64,000 nt of DNA from Mycobacteroides chelonae CCUG 47445 (lineage in GTDB: Bacteria > Actinomycetota > Actinomycetes > Mycobacteriales > Mycobacteriaceae), in contig NZ_CP007220.1 of NCBI RefSeq assembly GCF_001632805.1, positions 2,728,001-2,792,000 of the forward strand, read 5' to 3'. Shown here piece after piece: positions 60,094-64,000 of the stretch (the stretch's first letter is position 1; every line of letters begins with the position of its first letter). The position numbers and the translations under genes are program-made. The notes beneath the pieces are model-generated. The model had not been told where the DNA came from. It ran no database searches and was given only the letters and a program-made list of their open reading frames with translations.

Positions 60094-61022
60094 AGTGCGC
60101 GCACCTCCGCGTCCAGCCGGGCGCCGCGCGCCCAATCGACGGCGTTCATCAGCTTCTTACCTTGGGGTTGCACCTCGTCGAGCGCGATCGGTGCGGTGCC
60201 GGTGCCCACCAGCACGTCACGCTTGCGGACCGCGAAGGCTCCGGGTGGTAGTTCCTCGGCGTGCACATCCACATCTATTCTCACCGGTCCAACCTTGATA
60301 CGAATGTCCCCGATGGTGGTCCAGGCACCGGGTTCGGGTGTCATGGCGCGGATGTGGCGATCTATCGCGTGGGCAGGAAGCTCCCATCGGATGCGTGCCT
60401 GCTCCACCGTGATCTTCGGTGCGACGCTCACTCCGTCGGCCGGCTGCGGCACGGCCACCAGTGCCCCGTCTTCGATCCCGTCCATTGTCGATTCCAGAAG
60501 CCCCGCACCGGATTCGGCGAGCCGACCCAGCAGCGCACCGGCAGTATCACCGGCGGTGATCCGTTCGGTGACCACTCCATAGACGGGCCCGCTATCCAGC
60601 GCGGGCTCGATGAGAAATGTCGTGGCACCTGTTATCTCATCCCCGGCCGCGATGGATGCCTGCACGGGTGCGGCACCGCGCCACGCGGGCAACAGCGAGA
60701 AATGCAGGTTCACCCAGCCGTGAGTAGGCACGGCGAGCAGTTCGGGCTTCAGCAGGGCGCCGTAGGCAACCACCGCGCAGCAGTCCGGAGCGAGTTCGGT
60801 GAGCTCACTGACGAATTCCTCGTCGTTGGGCCGCGACGGTGTGAGTACAGGCAGCCCATGCTCACGGGCCAGCTCGGCCACCGGCGACGCGGCCGCGGCC
60901 CGTCCCCTGCCCGCACGGGCGTCGGGCCGCGTCAGTACCGCGACCACCTCGTGACGGGAGGCCAGCAGCCTTCGCAGAGACGGCAACGCCGGGGCCGGAG
61001 TACCGGCGAACACTATGCGCAC
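60090..61022 (-). CDS. fmt: Methionyl-tRNA formyltransferase
   Basis: A 310-residue formyltransferase producing fMet-tRNA for translation initiation. [18 protein letters not shown] opens the N-terminal Rossmann domain. [20 protein letters not shown] contains the folate site and the catalytic Asn/His, with the aspartate in ALDSGPVYG. The OB-like C-terminal domain begins near residue 205. The start is GTG. First gene of fmt-rsmB-rpe-ribD. Confidence 0.95.
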   Translation of the reverse strand: MRIVFAGTPAPALPSLRRLLASRHEVVAVLTRPDARAGRGRAAAASPVAELAREHGLPVLTPSRPNDEEFVSELTELAPDCCAVVAYGALLKPELLAVPTHGWVNLHFSLLPAWRGAAPVQASIAAGDEITGATTFLIEPALDSGPVYGVVTERITAGDTAGALLGRLAESGAGLLESTMDGIEDGALVAVPQPADGVSVAPKITVEQARIRWELPAHAIDRHIRAMTPEPGAWTTIGDIRIKVGPVRIDVDVHAEELPPGAFAVRKRDVLVGTGTAPIALDEVQPQGKKLMNAVDWARGARLDAEVRAL

Positions 61023-61141
61023 CGAGCCAGTCTAGGAAGGATGCACCGTCCACATCGAATCCCAGGCGCGTCGGCCACCCCCAGAACCGTGCACATGGTT
61101 CGCCGAGCAGAGCGACACTAAGTCTGGATACATCCGATACC

Positions 61142-61768
61142 ATGATTTCGATGGCTACCAGAGGACGAGGCCGGCCGAGTGGCGCTCCGTATGATCGCAA
61201 ACTGCGAGCAGAAGAACTACTTGACGCCGCGGAGCGCGCGATTCGTAACACGGGAGGCACCGTCTCCATCGCCGAGGTTGCCCGGGAGGCCGGATTCGCC
61301 CGGTCCGCCTGCTATGCAATCTTTCCCACCAAGGCGGACATGCTGCGGGCGTTGAGTCGCCGGCACGCCGATCGGCTGATCTCCGGTTCGTGGCGAGACA
61401 GCATGGTCGGCGATATACGCGACCAGACCCGGGCATTTGCCGACATCGTCATCGACTGGATCACCGCGGAACCGGAGCTGTACATCGCGCTCGATCGCGA
61501 CCTCACCGCGCAGGAGCGGCTCGATCACGGAGTGTTCGACCTCATCGCGCAGGTCACCGAGGAACATTTGCAGGCCGAGTTCCCCGGCGATCACATGCGA
61601 CAGCTGGCGCCGATCTGGTCGCGGCTCGCGGTGGGCGGTGTGCTCATGACGATCAACTGGTGGAGCGCCTCGCGGACTCTTAGTCGGGACGATCTCATCG
61701 GCTATATCGTCGAGACCTTCGCCCAGGGCATCAGCGCCGGCCCCGCGCTCGTCGCCGCTAACACCTGA
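61142..61768 (+). CDS. TetR-family transcriptional regulator
   Basis: A 208-residue TetR regulator. The DNA-binding domain covers about residues 20-66: RAEELLDAAERAIRNTGG, VSIAEVAREAGFARSACYAIFPTKADMLRAL. The ligand domain has WITAEPELYIALDRDLTAQER and two tryptophans in INWWSAS. ATG 61142 or ATG 61151 (MATRGRGRPSG) may be the start. It stands alone between fmt (divergent) and priA (convergent). Target genes unknown; repeated GATAC elements (GGATACATCCGATACC) directly precede the start and could be an autoregulatory site. Confidence 0.85.
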   Translation: MISMATRGRGRPSGAPYDRKLRAEELLDAAERAIRNTGGTVSIAEVAREAGFARSACYAIFPTKADMLRALSRRHADRLISGSWRDSMVGDIRDQTRAFADIVIDWITAEPELYIALDRDLTAQERLDHGVFDLIAQVTEEHLQAEFPGDHMRQLAPIWSRLAVGGVLMTINWWSASRTLSRDDLIGYIVETFAQGISAGPALVAANT

Positions 61769-61779
61769 GGTTCGCCCGA

Positions 61780-63795
61780 TTAGCCCACATGCAGCGGGTC
61801 GATCTGCACTCTGACAGGTTCCGCGTCGCGCCGGGCGCTCAGCGTTGCCACTCCACGGCGCAAAGCCGCGGCCATCTCCAACCCGGCTGCGCGCGGCACG
61901 CGTACGAGCATGCGCACCACTTCGACACCATCGGATATCCCGGCCGGCCGGCGCGCTCCCACCGGAAGATCAACCGGTCCCAACAGTTCGGCGCCGTCGG
62001 GCAGTTCCGCGGTGTCAACCAGGGCAGCCACCGCTGCGGCGGGCCCATCGATGGCCGCGATGTGCGCCTGCGGCGGTAGCCCAACCTCTGCGCGCGCGGC
62101 CAATTCGCCGGCGGCATGCCCCACCGGGTCCCACCGGATGAGTGCCTGCACCGTGGGCAGTGTGGAGTCCGCGACCACGACCACGGCGCCACCTTCTTCG
62201 TGTCCGCGCACCAACGCCGCGGCTGCCATCCACTTCCGCAACGTGTCTTCCGCGGCACGTAGGTCCTGGCGCCCCAGCAGGGCCCATGCGTCCAAGAGCA
62301 ACGCCGCGCCATAACCGTTGGGTGTCATGGGCTCTGCCCCCGGCGTGCACACCACCAGGCTCGGCGGTCCGGTGACCGTGGTGTGTACCTCGCCGCCACC
62401 GGAGGTCACCACCGGAAACCCTGGCAGTGCCCTGCCCAGTTCCTCGGCCGTTCTGCGGGCACCCACCACCACGGCCCGAACCGCACTGGAGCCGCAGCGG
62501 ACGCAATGCAGGTCAGCATCTACGCGTCCGCACCATCGGCAGCTGGGGCTGACATTGTTGGAGGGGCCGCCTGGCCCTTCCAAAGCCAGAGGGCCGGTGC
62601 AGTGACGACACCGCGCGACAGTGCGGCACCGTGTGCAGGCCAACGCCGGAACGTAGCCACGTCGGGGCACCTGCACGAGCACCGAGTGCCCGCGCTTCAA
62701 CGCATCGCGCGCGGCCGTCAGCGCCACCATGGGAAGCCGCGCCGAACGGGCCGCCGGATCGCGTTCCTGCGCGTACCCGCTGTCGTCGAGAGCACTGATC
62801 CGCGCGCAGGCCCTGCGCACCACAGGACGGGCCGCCACCAGGTCGTGTGCCCAGCGGCTCTCCACCAGTGCCTGCGATTCAGCGGTGCGCGCGTACCCAC
62901 CGATCACCGCCGCGCATCGCAGCTGATGTGCGCGCAGCATGGCCACCTCGCGGGCGTGCGGATAGGGCGAACGGGGTTCGGCGAGATTGTCGTCGCCGTC
63001 GTCCCACACCATCACCAGACCCAAATTGGCCACCGGGGCGAACACCGCGGCTCTGGTACCGATCACCACGGTCGCATCTCCACGCAGTACCGCCAGCCAG
63101 CGCCGATACCGCTCCGCAGGTCCGAGTTCCGCCGAAAGCGCGATAACACGCGGTGCCCCAATATGTTTCACACACTCGGCGGACAACGCATCGATATCGC
63201 GCTGATCCGGGACGACTGCCAGCACTCCCCTGCCGGTGCCGGATGCGGCCACCGCCGCCTCGGCGAGGCGAGTACACCAGGCCTCACCGGGCAGCGCCTG
63301 CCACACCGCGCGTGCGGCGCGGCCCTGCGACAGTGCCTCGAGAAAACGCTCGCCACGCTGGTAACGAGCCCAGCGCGAGCCGTCGACCGCTGGGGGCTCG
63401 AAGTCATCGGCGGCCGCCGGGCGAGTTTCCTTCTCCGCCCGCGCATGGCGTGGCGGCAGGGCGAGTCGCAACACGTCGGCGCGGGTTCCCGCATATCGGG
63501 CCGCCACCGCGTCAACGAGCCTGCGCACATCCGGCGTCAGCACCCGCGTCGGTGATACGACGCGGTCCAGCCACCCGAGCTTGCCCGCGTGATCGCTTTC
63601 GGAACGGCGTTCCAGCAGGATCGCGTCGACCAGCCGGCCATGGAACCGCACCCGCACCCGCACTCCGGGCTGGGCGTCGTCGGATTGCTCCGCGGACACC
63701 AAATAGTCGAACTCACGATCGAGATGCGGCACGGTGAGCAGCGGCAGGACCCGAGCAACCGGCTCGTGCTCGGCCACCACCCGCGTCGCAGTCAC
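61780..63795 (-). CDS. priA: Primosomal protein N' (PriA), helicase motifs degenerate
   Basis: A 671-residue actinobacterial PriA. The N-terminal 3'-DNA-binding domain (FDYLVSAEQSDDAQPGVRVRVRF) is present. The zinc-binding insert is intact: CTRCRTVARCRHCTGPL and SCRWCGRVDADLHCVRCG. The Walker A position reads AASGTGRGVLAVVP without Lys-Thr, and the DEEH-like Walker B reads VWDDGDDNLAEP. It therefore probably acts as a structural replication-restart protein without helicase activity, as in other mycobacteria. It is convergent with the TetR gene. Confidence 0.92.
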   Translation of the reverse strand: MTATRVVAEHEPVARVLPLLTVPHLDREFDYLVSAEQSDDAQPGVRVRVRFHGRLVDAILLERRSESDHAGKLGWLDRVVSPTRVLTPDVRRLVDAVAARYAGTRADVLRLALPPRHARAEKETRPAAADDFEPPAVDGSRWARYQRGERFLEALSQGRAARAVWQALPGEAWCTRLAEAAVAASGTGRGVLAVVPDQRDIDALSAECVKHIGAPRVIALSAELGPAERYRRWLAVLRGDATVVIGTRAAVFAPVANLGLVMVWDDGDDNLAEPRSPYPHAREVAMLRAHQLRCAAVIGGYARTAESQALVESRWAHDLVAARPVVRRACARISALDDSGYAQERDPAARSARLPMVALTAARDALKRGHSVLVQVPRRGYVPALACTRCRTVARCRHCTGPLALEGPGGPSNNVSPSCRWCGRVDADLHCVRCGSSAVRAVVVGARRTAEELGRALPGFPVVTSGGGEVHTTVTGPPSLVVCTPGAEPMTPNGYGAALLLDAWALLGRQDLRAAEDTLRKWMAAAALVRGHEEGGAVVVVADSTLPTVQALIRWDPVGHAAGELAARAEVGLPPQAHIAAIDGPAAAVAALVDTAELPDGAELLGPVDLPVGARRPAGISDGVEVVRMLVRVPRAAGLEMAAALRRGVATLSARRDAEPVRVQIDPLHVG

Positions 63796-63840
63796 CTGGT
63801 GGTTCTAGCAGACGCCCCCGACTCGCAGGTCAGCACCCGT

Positions 63841-63846
63841 TACAGT
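63841..63846 (+). promoter_or_regulatory. Putative -10 box for the esterase gene
   Basis: TACAGT, six bases before ATG 63853, suggests a leaderless start. It lies in the 57-base gap between the divergent priA and the esterase gene. Confidence 0.45.
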
Positions 63847-63852
63847 GACGGC

Positions 63853-64000
63853 ATGACCGCCACCGAAACCGGCATCGACCCGATCATCCTCAAGATCCTG
63901 GAAGCTGTTCCGATTCAGCTCGTTTCGCCGGACGGGCCGCAGGCTTCCCGGGACGCGTATCGCGCGATCGCCACGGCGCGCCCGCCGTGGATCGAGGTGG
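63853..64000 (+). CDS. Alpha/beta-hydrolase esterase (LipI/LipH-like), N-terminal fragment
   Basis: The first 49 codons of a gene cut by the right edge. The peptide begins MTATETGIDPIILKILEAVP and resembles the N-terminal cap of hormone-sensitive-lipase-type esterases such as LipI (Rv1400c), which occupies the matching place near priA in M. tuberculosis. The HGGG and GDSAG motifs are outside the window, so the assignment rests on position and N-terminus. Confidence 0.6.
   Translation, partial: MTATETGIDPIILKILEAVPIQLVSPDGPQASRDAYRAIATARPPWIEV

Overview
The window is a high-GC actinobacterial chromosome segment from a mycobacterium in the broad sense. Gene content and order match the Mycobacterium tuberculosis stretch Rv1400c-Rv1462 read in reverse: suf operon, mptB, ctaA/ctaB, pentose phosphate operon, glycolytic triad, whiA-yvcK-rapZ-uvrC, riboflavin genes, lprG-P55, rpe, rsmB, fmt, priA and a lipI-like esterase. 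SufB has no intein, MspA-family porins are present, and an ethanolamine island sits between conserved blocks. This suggests a rapidly growing species, possibly of the Mycobacteroides abscessus-chelonae group (inference; species not determinable by eye).

Layout. (1) 1-2351: sufD (cut by the window edge), sufB and the Fe-S repressor gene sufR, with a dyad operator at the sufR start. (2) 2467-7035: mannosyltransferase mptB, an ABC exporter pair, a DUF899 protein and a SnoaL-like protein. (3) 7238-11400: ctaA, an ATP-grasp protein, a small conserved protein, qor and ctaB. (4) 11622-18118: tkt-tal-zwf-opcA-pgl, one compact pentose phosphate operon. (5) 18411-24963: accessory block with a stand-alone oxidase subunit III/IV-like membrane cluster, a three-gene YbaB / EspC-like / helical-protein operon that looks type VII secretion related, secG, a membrane zinc metallopeptidase and a DUF2207 protein. 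(6) 24965-28013: gap-pgk-tpi, followed by an MFS exporter. (7) 29473-34451: uvrC-rapZ-yvcK-whiA. (8) 34515-44942: accessory island with a haemophore-like secreted protein, secreted micro-proteins, a lipoprotein gamma-glutamyltransferase, and ethanolamine utilisation (permease, EutB, EutC, aldehyde dehydrogenase, GAF regulator). (9) 45010-47907: PH-domain protein gene, ribH, ribBA, ribE. (10) 47936-54635: accessory block with secreted proteins, tandem MspA-like porins behind a copper-operator-like palindrome, a methionine ABC importer and a secreted serine protease. (11) 54771-64000: lprG-P55, ribD, rpe, rsmB, fmt, a TetR regulator, priA and the start of an esterase gene.

How it works together: the core is central metabolism and cofactor supply (Fe-S clusters, haem A, NADPH, riboflavin), cell-envelope glycolipid synthesis and export, and the translation/replication housekeeping genes fmt, rsmB and priA. 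The accessory blocks are mostly envelope and secreted functions plus ethanolamine catabolism. Many genes begin directly after a TANNNT box 6-7 bases upstream of ATG/GTG, the usual layout of leaderless mycobacterial transcripts. No rRNA, tRNA, CRISPR array, insertion sequence or prophage was seen.
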